Positions 50,319 to 59,604 of a stretch of 64,000 nucleotides of DNA are shown one piece after another (within the stretch, counting starts at the first letter, position 1; each line of letters begins with the position of its first letter). A model generated the notes under the pieces. That model ran no database searches. It was not told where the DNA came from and saw nothing but the letters and a program-made list of their open reading frames with translations. Source of the stretch: Sphingopyxis fribergensis (GTDB lineage Bacteria; Pseudomonadota; Alphaproteobacteria; Sphingomonadales; Sphingomonadaceae); assembly GCF_000803645.1 (NCBI RefSeq), contig NZ_CP009122.1, positions 4,812,501-4,876,500 on the forward strand. The letters are read 5' to 3'. The position numbers and the translations under genes were made by a program.

Positions 50319-53248
50319 CGGATGGTGGCCTGGAGCGACATCATGCGGCCGAGCGGGCTCGCCTTCTCGGGGTCGTAGCCGAGCGCGGACGACACGCTGC
50401 GGTTGTTCACATAGGGCGGATCCTTGTCGAACAGGTTGGTGATTCCAAGGCTGAGCCGCAGGCCCCGCCCTTCCACGCCATCGCCGCCCCCGATGCGCTG
50501 CGAGATGCTGAGGTCGAACGTGGTCCAAGAACCGACCCGCTCCATCGGCGTCACGACCTGGTTGAGATAGCCGTCGATGTAGTTGACGAAGGCATTGGCC
50601 GAGAAGCCGCCCGTCGCCCAACCGAAGCGACCGCGAAGGCGCCATTTGACCGGCTTGGCATAGGTGCCGACGACATCGACCTGCGGCCCGCCCGGAGCCA
50701 GTTGCTGTTTTATCGAGAAGATATGCGTGCCCGCGATGCCGAGGTCGAGCGTTCCGCCCGCGAATGCGGGGGAATAGCCGACATCGAAATCGATCCCGCG
50801 CTGGCGTTCGGCGGCGAGGTTGCGGATGCGACCGTCCAGGATCGCGGCGACCTGGCCCGGCGCGATGTTTGCTGCGTTCACGAAGCTGGGACGTGCGAAA
50901 TATCCCTCTACCAGTGCCAGCGACGGATTGTCGGTGATCAGCCCGCCGAAGCGCGCCCGGTCGACAAGAAAGCGGGTGTAATCCTCGCTCGCCGTCCCGA
51001 TGCGGTCGCGATAGTCGACGTCATAATAGGTGACCGACGCCTTGAAACCGGCAAGCGACGAGGGGGCGACGTCGATGCCCGCGGTCCAGGTCGTCGCTCT
51101 TTCGGGACCTACGTCCGGTGCATAGCCGAACAGGCCGAGTATGTTGGTCGTGCCCGTCGGCGAAGCGGGGTCGGGGACCGCTTCGGTCTGAAACAGCGAA
51201 ATCGCCTCGCCGATGAGCTCGTCGAAGGCGGGCGCGCGGAAGGATTTTCCGTAGGACCCGCGCAGCGCAATGCCCTGGAACGGTTCCCATCGGACGCCGA
51301 CCTTGGGATTTTCGCTTCGGCCGACGTCGCTGTATTTCTCGGCGCGCCCGGCCAACGAAATGTCGAGCCTGCGGAAACCCGGCATCCCGTTATCCGGCCC
51401 GAAGACCGGCACGAGCAGTTCAGCATAGGCTGCGCGAACCTTCCGCACGCTCGGAATGATGTCGAATGGGTCGGTGAAGGGCGTCGCGAGGCTGAATCCG
51501 TTGACGGTGTAATAGTCGAAATTCTCGCGGCGATACTCCGCGCCGATCGCGAGCCGGACCTCGCCGCCGGGCAGGCGGAAGAGCGGGCCGTCACCGCGGA
51601 GCGCCGCCGACCAGCTTTCGAAATCATTGACCGACTGGAATGTGCCGCGAATGCTGTCGATGGTGACCGGATTGTTTGCGGTGCCGTTTCCGAAGACGTT
51701 GAATGCGGTTGCTCGGTTGGTGTCGGCAAGCGCCGCAGCAAGGCGCGGGCGATTGACGAGATTGGCCTTGTTCGCGATGCCGCGCTGATGGCCATAGGCG
51801 CCGCCGACCTGCACGCGCCAGCGGCCAATTTCCTGGTCGAAGCCCGCTGAGGCGGTGAGGCCGCGCGCCCGGCCGCTGTCGATCTGCGGTCCCAAGTCGT
51901 TCACGAAGCGATAGGCGACGCTGACCGGCTGGTTCGTGCCGATCGGATCAACGTAGAAAGGATTGGTAACCGGCACCCGCGCGGCCTGGATGAAGTCTCC
52001 GGTACTGACGCGGCTGTAGCGGCGCTGCGCCGCGAGCGCGCTTGCGCGAAAGGTCAACGTGTCGGTAAGGTCGAATTCGGCAGCGGCATAAAGGCTGTGA
52101 ATGCGCGTTCTCGGCAAAATGTCGCTGTTCACGCGACCGTCGTAGCGGTTCTGGACACCTGGAATCAGCTGAGCGGCAGTCAATGCGCGGCCGTCTTGTC
52201 CGGCCGGGATGCCAAACCGCTGTCCATTCGCGGCCGTAATCGTCCCGGGCACCGCGAAGTTGGTCCGATAGTCGGGGCCTCCGAAGGCCCGCAGATCCTC
52301 GCGCGCGAAATCGCGGGAGGCGCCCGCGAGCGCACCGCGCTGCGAGTATTGGTAAGCAAGCACCAGCCGTGCGCCGCCGAAGTCACGACCAAAGATTTGG
52401 CCGAACTGCAACTCGGTCGTATCGCCATCGGCGGTGCCCGCGCGCAGCATTGTCTCGGCTCCCTCGAAGCGACTCCGCATCCGCACGTTCACCACCCCGG
52501 CGACCGCGTCGGCGCCGTAGATCGCCGATGCGCCGTCGATCAGCACTTCGATCCGTTCGACCGCGCCTACCGGGATGAGCGAGATGTCGGCGAAGACGCC
52601 GCCGATCCCGCCAAGCGCTGGGCGCGCATTGTCGATGAGGACGAGGGTCGACGAGGTCCCGAGGCCGCGCAGGTTGATGCTCGAGCCGAAAGTCGAATCC
52701 GAACCCCCGCCGTTCCGGGTCGTGGTCGTCGAGACTGCCTCGTTGGGGCCGCCGCCAAATGCCTGTGGCAGTGATTGGAGCATCTGCTGAACAGTGCCAT
52801 AGCCGCTCTTTTCGATGGCTTCGCGGTCGATGGTGACGACCGGAGAACCGGTCGGTCCTGCACCGCGAATGCGCGAGCCTGTAACGATGATCGCTTCGCC
52901 GTTCGTCTCAGTCGATCCAGTCTCCCCGGCATCGACGTTTCCCGAGCGAAGGACCCATGCGCCTTCGACGAGTTCGATCGTCAGGCCCGTGCCGGTGAGG
53001 AGTCGGGAAAGGGCGGCGTCGGGAGAGAGTCGCCCGCGGACACGGTTGCTGCGTCGGCCTTCGAGCAGGCTCGAAGCCGCGATGACCTCGCGGCCGGAAA
53101 TGTCCGAATATTTGCGAAGTGCGTCGCTAAGGCGCTGACCCTCGATATTGTAGGTCTGCTCGCCCGTCTGCGCACACGCGCTGGGTGCATAGAGTGCGGT
53201 CGCCGAGACGCCCGAAGCCAGAACGGCCGCGAAAAATTTCATCGTCAT
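50312..53248 (-). CDS. FecA-type TonB receptor with STN signalling domain
   Basis: A 978-residue receptor. After the signal peptide comes an STN domain (residues 30-105, with LSDALRKYSDISGREVIAASSL), which couples ligand binding to the FecR/FecI pair. Then a TonB box region (IIVTGSRIRGAG), a plug with VLIDGASAIYGADAVAGVVNV, and the barrel to the terminal LQATIRW. Its stop overlaps the isopeptidase start, and FecR and the sigma factor follow on the same strand, so it is probably a lasso-peptide receptor that senses and imports the product. Confidence 0.93.
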   Translation of the reverse strand: MTMKFFAAVLASGVSATALYAPSACAQTGEQTYNIEGQRLSDALRKYSDISGREVIAASSLLEGRRSNRVRGRLSPDAALSRLLTGTGLTIELVEGAWVLRSGNVDAGETGSTETNGEAIIVTGSRIRGAGPTGSPVVTIDREAIEKSGYGTVQQMLQSLPQAFGGGPNEAVSTTTTRNGGGSDSTFGSSINLRGLGTSSTLVLIDNARPALGGIGGVFADISLIPVGAVERIEVLIDGASAIYGADAVAGVVNVRMRSRFEGAETMLRAGTADGDTTELQFGQIFGRDFGGARLVLAYQYSQRGALAGASRDFAREDLRAFGGPDYRTNFAVPGTITAANGQRFGIPAGQDGRALTAAQLIPGVQNRYDGRVNSDILPRTRIHSLYAAAEFDLTDTLTFRASALAAQRRYSRVSTGDFIQAARVPVTNPFYVDPIGTNQPVSVAYRFVNDLGPQIDSGRARGLTASAGFDQEIGRWRVQVGGAYGHQRGIANKANLVNRPRLAAALADTNRATAFNVFGNGTANNPVTIDSIRGTFQSVNDFESWSAALRGDGPLFRLPGGEVRLAIGAEYRRENFDYYTVNGFSLATPFTDPFDIIPSVRKVRAAYAELLVPVFGPDNGMPGFRRLDISLAGRAEKYSDVGRSENPKVGVRWEPFQGIALRGSYGKSFRAPAFDELIGEAISLFQTEAVPDPASPTGTTNILGLFGYAPDVGPERATTWTAGIDVAPSSLAGFKASVTYYDVDYRDRIGTASEDYTRFLVDRARFGGLITDNPSLALVEGYFARPSFVNAANIAPGQVAAILDGRIRNLAAERQRGIDFDVGYSPAFAGGTLDLGIAGTHIFSIKQQLAPGGPQVDVVGTYAKPVKWRLRGRFGWATGGFSANAFVNYIDGYLNQVVTPMERVGSWTTFDLSISQRIGGGDGVEGRGLRLSLGITNLFDKDPPYVNNRSVSSALGYDPEKASPLGRMMSLQATIRW

Positions 53249-53335
53249 TCATCCCTCCCGTGCGGCCGATTTTGGCCGTCTGAAGGGAAAAAATGACGGG
53301 GGCTCCGAACACCCTATGGGTTTTTCTTGGGTGTC

Positions 53336-54256
53336 CTACTCGGATTTCGCGCCGAGAATCGGTCCGTTCGCACCGAACTCGACCTTGAGATCGAGCGCGG
53401 CGCCGAGCTTCAGCGCAAGTTTCCGGGCATCGGTCATGTCGAAGCGTCCCGTCACCTGCAGCGATGCCAGCGCCGGATCGGCCAAGCTGATCTTGACGCC
53501 ATTCTCGCGGCCAGCGCGGTCGAGGATCGCGCCAAGCGGGAGATTGTCGGCCCACAGTGATTTGGCCGGGGCGTTCGCCTCCTCGCTCTTGATCGTCTGG
53601 GGGCCGGTCGACCTGACCTCGGCGCGTTCGCCGGGGCGGAGGCGAAGTGCCTTTCCGCCTTCGAGGCGCCGCACTTCGACCGAGCCTTCGACCAGCGCGA
53701 TGCGCGGAACATCCGCGCGGAGATCGACCTCGAAGATGGTGCCGAGCGCGCGCGTGACCGAATCTCCGGCCTCGACGAGAAAGGGACGCGACGCGTCGTG
53801 TGCGACCTCGAACCTGGCTCGGCCGTCATACAGAATGACGCGGCGTTCGCCGTCCGAGAAGCGCGTCTCGATGCGGGCGCCGTCCATCAGCGTCACGCGC
53901 GTCCCGTCGGCGAGCTGGCTCTCGCCTTGCGCCGAATTGGTGGCGATGATCGGCTGATCGCTGTCGCGGCCGACCAGATACCAGGCGAACCCGACCGCGA
54001 TCACCGCAGCGAGAATTGTGGCAAAAGCCCATCGCCGCCCGCCGGGTTCACGCTCCCGGGCATCGGCCCGAACATCGGCCTCGATCCGGGACGGCGACAT
54101 CGCCGCAGACCAGTTCCAATTGTCGCGCGCTTCGTCATAGGCCTTGGCGTTGTCCGGCTTGGCCAGCCATTCGTCGAACGCCGCCCGGTGCTGGTCGGCA
54201 TCGGGGCCCATCATCTTGTCGAGCCAGGCGGTGGCTTCGCTTTCGGCGCGGCTCAC
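53336..54256 (-). CDS. FecR-family anti-sigma regulator
   Basis: A 306-residue FecR: N-terminal DUF4880 (ATAWLDKMMGPDADQHRAAFDEWLAKPDNAKAYDE-like), one membrane helix (about 86-106), a FecR periplasmic domain (GTRVTLMDGARIETRFSDGERRVILYDGRARFEV-like) and a C-terminal receptor-contact domain. It passes the TonB receptor signal to the adjacent ECF sigma factor. The genes overlap by four bases. It is downstream of the sigma gene and upstream of the receptor, 87 bases before the receptor start. Confidence 0.9.
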   Translation of the reverse strand: MSRAESEATAWLDKMMGPDADQHRAAFDEWLAKPDNAKAYDEARDNWNWSAAMSPSRIEADVRADAREREPGGRRWAFATILAAVIAVGFAWYLVGRDSDQPIIATNSAQGESQLADGTRVTLMDGARIETRFSDGERRVILYDGRARFEVAHDASRPFLVEAGDSVTRALGTIFEVDLRADVPRIALVEGSVEVRRLEGGKALRLRPGERAEVRSTGPQTIKSEEANAPAKSLWADNLPLGAILDRAGRENGVKISLADPALASLQVTGRFDMTDARKLALKLGAALDLKVEFGANGPILGAKSE

Positions 54257-54831
54257 TGCTTACCCCGCGCGCGCTTGATGGCGGCAAGGGCTTTGGTCAT
54301 GTGGCTTTCGACCGTCTTCACGCTGATTCCCTTGATTCGAGCGATCTCGGGATAGCGTAGTCCTTCGAAGCGATGCATCAGGAAAATCTCGCGCGTGAGC
54401 GGAGATAGCCTCGAAATGGCTCTTTCTGCCCGGCGAAGGACGTCGCGCGCTTCGAGCGCGGCGTGCGGGTCGCTCGCTCCCTCATGCTCGTCACTGAAAC
54501 TGTCGTGCTGCGACCGGTGACGGCGCCCGTCGGCGCGACCATATTCGGCGAGGAGCATCCGGGCGCTCTTCACGAGATAGGCTCCGGGGCCTTCGACCAG
54601 CGCAGCGAGGCCGCCGCGCGCGCTCGCAAAGCGGCTGAAGACTTCCTGCACAAGGTCGCCGACATCTTGGGTCGGCGCGCGGCTCTTGAAGAAGCGGGTT
54701 ATTTGGGGGCGGTGTTCGGAGTAGATCGCCTCGATGCGCGCCGATCGGCCGAAGCGCTCCCAATCCTCTGGCGGCAAGGGGTCGCCGCCGGCAATACCCG
54801 GTCGCTCGCTGTCCTTGTCCTCGAAGTCCAT
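54253..54831 (-). CDS. FecI-type ECF sigma factor
   Basis: A 192-residue sigma factor: region 2 (QITRFFKSRAPTQDVGDLVQEVFSRFA) and region 4 (RLSPLTREIFLMHRFEGLRYPEIARIKGISVKTVESHMTKALAAIKRA-like). GGAAGG lies ahead of ATG 54831; the in-frame extension to 54897 has no better site. With FecR and the STN receptor it forms a cell-surface signalling module, expected to turn on the receptor and isopeptidase genes and perhaps the lasso operon when peptide is bound. Confidence 0.88.
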   Translation of the reverse strand: MDFEDKDSERPGIAGGDPLPPEDWERFGRSARIEAIYSEHRPQITRFFKSRAPTQDVGDLVQEVFSRFASARGGLAALVEGPGAYLVKSARMLLAEYGRADGRRHRSQHDSFSDEHEGASDPHAALEARDVLRRAERAISRLSPLTREIFLMHRFEGLRYPEIARIKGISVKTVESHMTKALAAIKRARGKQ

Positions 54832-55103
54832 ACCTGCCGCCTTCCCGTTCGGGACGAAGGCGGCAAGCCGGGCGTTGAGAACTTGCTTAGCGAACAAGCG
54901 CCGCCGCCTTTAGCCCGAGGGCTTGGACATGCGCAGCGGCCACCCGGCAGGATGGAATAGGAAAACTAAGCTAAGCAGGTTCTCACGCCTGGCACCGTGC
55001 GCCTTGCCCGATGCACCTCAAAGCATAGCTTTGCCCCTGTCGCTTGCAAGCCGGCTGTGCGGAGATAGGTCCAGATCGAGTCAAATTCCTGCGGACCGCG
55101 AGG

Positions 55104-56762
55104 CTATTTCGCGCCCTTTAGTTCGTCGTCGAGTGAGCATTCGGTGACCATCCCCGAAAGGTCGGGAAGGGCGGGCAGCCCCGAGGGGCCGGGTCCCGTG
55201 TCTGGCTTGAAAGCAGGCATCATGAACGACGGGAAATTGAACTCTGGAGGATTTTCGGCCGCGAGCGTCTTGCCGACCTCGGCGAACGGGTGTTTGAAAA
55301 AATGTTGGTTGAGCGCGTCGGCGATACCCTTTTCCTTTCCGGCACGCGCCAACGCAAGAACCGCATCCCCGTCCTTCCAGTCGATCGGCGCCTTGGACCG
55401 CTTGGCCTTTTCTTCCTTGAGAAGATAGAGAGCGTCGGCATCGATCGTTCCGCTCGTCCATATCTCGAAGCGATGTTCGGCTTCTCGTAGGGCGGCATGG
55501 TTCGCATAGTGCGCACGAAAGATCGGAATCTTTTTGAGCCAGATTTCGACCTCAGCGCGCGACAGTGATCCGCCGGGCTCTTTGCCTTTACATTCGATCG
55601 CTGTCACCGCGCTCGACTGCTGGGTGATGGCCTGAACGTCTATGTCCGCGGTCTGGCCGGTCGCAGGATTTCGCGCGGTAACCCCCATATCGATAGAGAT
55701 AGCGCTTCGCCGGGCGAGGTAGCCGACCACTAACTCGAATAGGATGCCGCGCAGGTTGAGGCTGCGTCCCTCGATGTCGAGCAAATTGTCGAGGAGGTAT
55801 GTGAGCCGCTCAGGACTGGACGATGCATATTTGGCGGCATTTTTTAGGACTTCGCATAGTGACGCAATCGCCACCCCAACCCGTTTGCCGAACAGATCTT
55901 TCGGCGTGGCGAGCATCACGCCCGCGGCATGGCCAGCCTTCATTGCTTCGCCGGTAAATTCTTCCGCGACAATGATCGACAACACCCCGATATTCTTGAG
56001 GGTCGCCTTGAGCATCCTCGCCTTGCGGATGAAGAACTGGATTTCGTCGGCGGTAAGCCGCCCCTCAGCGAACACGTCGGCGACAATGAAGCCGGGCTTG
56101 CCGCCGGGACCCTGGAGCGGAAGCAGGTAGCTCGGGCCGGCGAAATCGAAGGCGAAGGGGCCGATGGGCTGGAGTTCTTCGTCGCCGCGGATGCGGATCA
56201 GATTGTAGCTCGCAAATCCGATCTTCCTCGCCCATTCGCGCATTCCGTCGAGCAGAATCCCCTCTGTGAGGTCGCGGGCCCTTAGTCCGGCAGGCGTGCC
56301 GAAAGCCAGCGACGGCGCGAGCTCGAAACATCGGCCGTGGTCGATATTATGTATTTCCTTGATGAACCCTGCGGCGATCAGGCGTTGCGCGACCGTCTCG
56401 ACCGGCAGCTGTCCGCGCTGCGGGATGACCGTCGCGCCGCTGATCGACGCGAATTGGTCGGCACGGATGAGGCCGCCGCGTGCGATCATGCCATCGACCG
56501 ATGCAGCGAAGACCGAATTGGTCGCGCGCATGTCGCGAATGAAATTCTGCCAGAAGCGTTCGCTGTTCCGATCCTTGTCGAGATAGAGAAAGGCTTCGCG
56601 CTTGGGCAGCATCGGGACTGGAAAGCGGCGTATCGGTTTTGCGACCCGAGCGACGCGCTGGCGCGCTGCCTCTGGGCTCGCTCCGGCAGCGACGAGCGCC
56701 TCGACAATCAGCGACGAGCGCGATGGGCCATGCTCTGAAAGATATTGCGCGATGGTGGTCAT
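55104..56762 (-). CDS. Orphan protein with winged helix and PD-(D/E)XK-like nuclease core
   Basis: A 552-residue protein I cannot assign to a named family. The N-terminus (TIAQYLSEHGPSRSSLIVEALVAAGASPEAARQRVAR-like) looks like a winged helix. The middle is mixed alpha/beta (RIRGDEELQPIGPFAFDFAGPSYLLPL). Near residue 375 DIDVQAITQQSSAVTAIECKGK gives the D...ExK spacing of a restriction-type nuclease. The role, perhaps DNA defence, is inference. The start is ATG 56762; GTG at 56774 is possible. It is the first gene of the defence-like block. Confidence 0.6.
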   Translation of the reverse strand: MTTIAQYLSEHGPSRSSLIVEALVAAGASPEAARQRVARVAKPIRRFPVPMLPKREAFLYLDKDRNSERFWQNFIRDMRATNSVFAASVDGMIARGGLIRADQFASISGATVIPQRGQLPVETVAQRLIAAGFIKEIHNIDHGRCFELAPSLAFGTPAGLRARDLTEGILLDGMREWARKIGFASYNLIRIRGDEELQPIGPFAFDFAGPSYLLPLQGPGGKPGFIVADVFAEGRLTADEIQFFIRKARMLKATLKNIGVLSIIVAEEFTGEAMKAGHAAGVMLATPKDLFGKRVGVAIASLCEVLKNAAKYASSSPERLTYLLDNLLDIEGRSLNLRGILFELVVGYLARRSAISIDMGVTARNPATGQTADIDVQAITQQSSAVTAIECKGKEPGGSLSRAEVEIWLKKIPIFRAHYANHAALREAEHRFEIWTSGTIDADALYLLKEEKAKRSKAPIDWKDGDAVLALARAGKEKGIADALNQHFFKHPFAEVGKTLAAENPPEFNFPSFMMPAFKPDTGPGPSGLPALPDLSGMVTECSLDDELKGAK

Positions 56763-56965
56763 GGTCGATGTCACACTGCTTAATTTATTAATTTAACTAC
56801 CCTGTGCCTCCTCGTTTTTCAACCTTCGATATGAACTCAAATTTTTCAAATACTTAACGAGACGATTTTTGGACGTCCGCGCGGCGCGATGTCACAGAGC
56901 CATTTCGAACGACTGAAAATCGTCGCCGCACGCTGCAGCCGCAACTGCGCTGGGCCTTCGCTCGG

Positions 56966-57892
56966 TCAGTGATGGTAGAGCGGGAATTGCCGTGCGGTGG
57001 TCGGGCATTCGCACGGGGCGAGCACCGATATCGCTCGAGGCAAGACGCGGAAATGCGCAGGCGTCGCGGTGACGATCTCACCGTCGGTGTTCACCGGCAT
57101 CGGCCGCCGCGTCTCGATATCGAACTCGACGCATTTGGCGGTGCGCACTTCCTTCCACGCGCCATGCGTGCCGGACCGGAAGGCGCGAAGCATGAGGGCG
57201 AGCTTCCAGAGGTTTTTGACCTCGAGACTATAAAGATCGAGCGTGCCGTCGTCGATCGCGGCATTCTCTTCTACGACATTACCTCCCCCGTAGAGACGCC
57301 CGTTGCCGATCGCGACCTGATAGGTGCTGACGGTCCTCGACTCGCCCTTCTCCCTGATCCTCGCCCGGAACCGCTGGGCAGCCAGGATGACCCGCAGCGC
57401 GGCGACGGCATAGCCGAGGCGGCCGAACCTTTTCTTGATCGCCGGGTCGAGCTTCTGCGCAAGTTCGCTGCTGATCCCGATGCTCGCGACATTGAAGAAG
57501 GCATGGCCATTGACCATGCCGACATCGATCCGTCGGCTGTGACTCTCGACAATGACGTCGGCCGCCGCCGCGAAGTCGAGCGGGATCGACAGGGTGCGCG
57601 CCAAGTCATTCGCGGTTCCGGCGGGAATGATTCCCAGCGGCAGGCCGCTCTCGATCACCGCGGGCGCGGCGGATGAGATCGAACCGTCGCCGCCGCACAC
57701 GACAATGATATCGGCGGTCTGATGCAAGCGTGTCACGTCGCGTGCAATTTCGGGCAAGCTCTCGAACGGCTCGACCGTCACCAGAAGGCCGCCGGCAGCG
57801 AGGCGCTCGCGAACGGGAACGAGCGCCTGCTCGCCCTGCCGCGCCTTTGCATTGTGCAGCACGAGGGCGCGCGTACCTTTGGGCCACGGCAT
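56966..57892 (-). CDS. Diacylglycerol kinase-family lipid kinase
   Basis: A 308-residue DAGK/YegS-type kinase: the ATP-binding CGGDGSISSAAPAVI motif, GIIPAGTANDLARTLSIP, and the C-terminal YQVAIGNGRLYGGGNVV with DDGTLDLYSLE. It phosphorylates a lipid or lipid-like alcohol. It starts at ATG 57892 with AGGATC upstream (the in-frame GTG at 57898 is not used). It has no obvious partner among its neighbours. Confidence 0.85.
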   Translation of the reverse strand: MPWPKGTRALVLHNAKARQGEQALVPVRERLAAGGLLVTVEPFESLPEIARDVTRLHQTADIIVVCGGDGSISSAAPAVIESGLPLGIIPAGTANDLARTLSIPLDFAAAADVIVESHSRRIDVGMVNGHAFFNVASIGISSELAQKLDPAIKKRFGRLGYAVAALRVILAAQRFRARIREKGESRTVSTYQVAIGNGRLYGGGNVVEENAAIDDGTLDLYSLEVKNLWKLALMLRAFRSGTHGAWKEVRTAKCVEFDIETRRPMPVNTDGEIVTATPAHFRVLPRAISVLAPCECPTTARQFPLYHH

Positions 57893-57898
57893 CGACAC

Positions 57899-58222
57899 GA
57901 TCCTGTTCAGCAGAGTTACGACCGTCGAGCGCGTGCCTTCAGAAGAACCACGCCCGATAGAGCAGGCCTATATATCGCCGCGACGAGGCCGGGAAGCATC
58001 CGTATCGATGCAGCTCCCTTTTCGGCTTCGTCATATCCTTGGCGCGATCGCTCGCCCTGATCGCTCTTCCATTTTCGAAGTTCGACCGGTCCCACCCAAG
58101 AGCGCTCCGCCAATCTGGTCGGCGGCGGCGCCCGCGCAAGCGAGGCGTAGCCTCACTCCTCCGCTGCGCTTCGGCCCTTCGGGTGCGCAAGCGCCTCAAG
58201 CCGCCGACCCGCCCGGCTGCAC
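57899..58222. other. Gene-free stretch before the DUF736 gene
   Basis: I see no convincing gene in these 324 bases. Frames on the minus strand are Arg-rich and look like out-of-frame readings. The last third is a GC-rich, repetitive run (CGCTTCGGCCCTTCGG) that would form local stems, and a perfect hairpin follows at 58223. Confidence 0.4.
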
Positions 58223-58241
58223 GCCCGGGATGGTCCCGGGC
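58223..58241 (+). promoter_or_regulatory. Perfect hairpin upstream of DUF736 gene
   Basis: GCCCGGGA and TCCCGGGC are perfect 8-base arms around TGG, ending 21 bases before the DUF736 start. It could be a leader hairpin or terminator-like stem without T-run. Confidence 0.5.
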
Positions 58242-58261
58242 AAATCAGCAGGAGTATCGAC

Positions 58262-58585
58262 ATGGCGAGCATCGGCATCGTCAGCGGCAGCATCGAGAAG
58301 GGCTTTGTGGGCCAGCTCATCACGCTGTCGATCAAGGCACCGATCGAGATACGCCCCAACCGCGGCAAGGCGAGCGATGTGCAGCCCGACTATCGCGTTT
58401 GGTCCGATGGCGTCGAGATCGGAGCCGGCTGGATTCGCGTCGCCGAGCAATCGGGGCGTCCCTATGTCTCGCTCTCGCTCGCGACCCCCGAGTTCGGGCC
58501 GCGGCGCATCTACGCCAATCTCGGGCGGGCCGCGGGGCAGGATCGCGACGATGTTTTCGCGATCATCTGGACACCCGCCGACTGA
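58262..58585 (+). CDS. DUF736 protein
   Basis: A 107-residue protein of the DUF736 family: GFVGQLITLSIKAPIEIRPN at the N-terminus, YRVWSDGVEIGAGWIRV and the YVSLSLATPEFGPRRIYANLGRA motif. The family is small, soluble, of unknown function and a common marker of alphaproteobacterial plasmids and integrative elements. AGGAG precedes the ATG. It stands between a lipid kinase and a nucleotidyltransferase-HEPN gene. Confidence 0.88.
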   Translation: MASIGIVSGSIEKGFVGQLITLSIKAPIEIRPNRGKASDVQPDYRVWSDGVEIGAGWIRVAEQSGRPYVSLSLATPEFGPRRIYANLGRAAGQDRDDVFAIIWTPAD

Positions 58586-58668
58586 GCGGCGGCCATCTTG
58601 CGGCATCCTTGCGCATCGGAACAATCTTCCGGGTGCAAGGGTGCCGCCACCTTGTTAGGGTGACCCCA

Positions 58669-59598
58669 ATGCAGAGCAGCCTCGAACATCTTCCCCCGCA
58701 CAAGCAACGCGAGATCGAGCGCGTCGTCGAGATCATCTTCGAGGAATTCGAGGATGCGCTGGCGCTCGCGACGCAGGACTGGAAGCGCAAGGGCCGGATT
58801 TCCAAGATCATCCTCTACGGCAGCTATGCACGGGGTGGGTGGGTCGACGAGCCGCACACGGCGAAGGGCTATCAGTCGGACTATGACCTGCTGATCATCG
58901 TCAACGACAAGCGGCTGACCGATCGGGCGGACTATTGGTCGAAGCTCGACGACCGGCTCATTCGTGAGCTGTCGGTAACGAAGCGGCTCCGCACGCCGGT
59001 GAATTTCATCGTTCACAGTCTCGACGAGGTGAATGCCGGACTGACGCAGGGTCGCTATTTCTTCATCGACGTCGCTCGTGACGGGATCGCGCTGTACGAG
59101 GCCGACGGGAAGGAGCTCGCAGAACCCAAGCCGATGACGCCGCATGCGGCGCTCGAGATGGCGCGCGAGTATTTTGATGAGTGGTATCCTAGCGGAGCGC
59201 AGTTTCTTCATCACTATCGAAGCGCTGTCGCTGCAGGTTGGTTGAACAATGCGGCCTTTCAGCTTCATCAGGCGACGGAACGATATTACCACTGCATCTT
59301 ATTGGTATGCACTTTCCACACGCCGCACATCCATAATCTTGTTTTCCTGCGCACCCAAGCCGAGCGGATCGATGATCGATTGATCGAGGCATGGCCGCGA
59401 GAAGTTAAGGCCGACCGGTCGCGGTTCGAAAAGTTGAAGGAAGCGTACATCAAGGCGCGCTATTCGAAGCATTACGCGATCACCGCCGACGAACTGGAAT
59501 GGCTCGGCGCGCGGGTTCAGCATCTCGCCGGTATCGTCGAGACTATTTGCCGTGACCGCATCGCTGAGCTTGAGACAACAGCGCGTCAGGCAGGTTGA
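58669..59598 (+). CDS. Nucleotidyltransferase-HEPN fusion protein
   Basis: A 309-residue protein. The N-terminal minimal nucleotidyltransferase domain shows LYGSYARGGWVDEPHTAKGYQSDYDLLIIV, with the GS and DxD catalytic residues. The C-terminal half is a HEPN-type helical domain (LEMAREYFDEWYPSGAQFLHHYRSAVAAGWLNNAAFQLHQATERYY), with a RYSKH motif near residue 281 as a candidate RNase site. The two domains normally form a toxin-antitoxin pair (MNT antitoxin, HEPN toxin); here they are one chain. Function is inferred from the domains. Confidence 0.8.
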   Translation: MQSSLEHLPPHKQREIERVVEIIFEEFEDALALATQDWKRKGRISKIILYGSYARGGWVDEPHTAKGYQSDYDLLIIVNDKRLTDRADYWSKLDDRLIRELSVTKRLRTPVNFIVHSLDEVNAGLTQGRYFFIDVARDGIALYEADGKELAEPKPMTPHAALEMAREYFDEWYPSGAQFLHHYRSAVAAGWLNNAAFQLHQATERYYHCILLVCTFHTPHIHNLVFLRTQAERIDDRLIEAWPREVKADRSRFEKLKEAYIKARYSKHYAITADELEWLGARVQHLAGIVETICRDRIAELETTARQAG

Positions 59599-59604
59599 GA
59601 CCCG

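Noticed and set aside
36000..59000. Complete conjugative element
   Set aside because: Backbone markers (DUF932, ParB-like, DUF2493, DUF736, EexN) are present, but no relaxase, coupling protein, VirB genes or integrase are visible.
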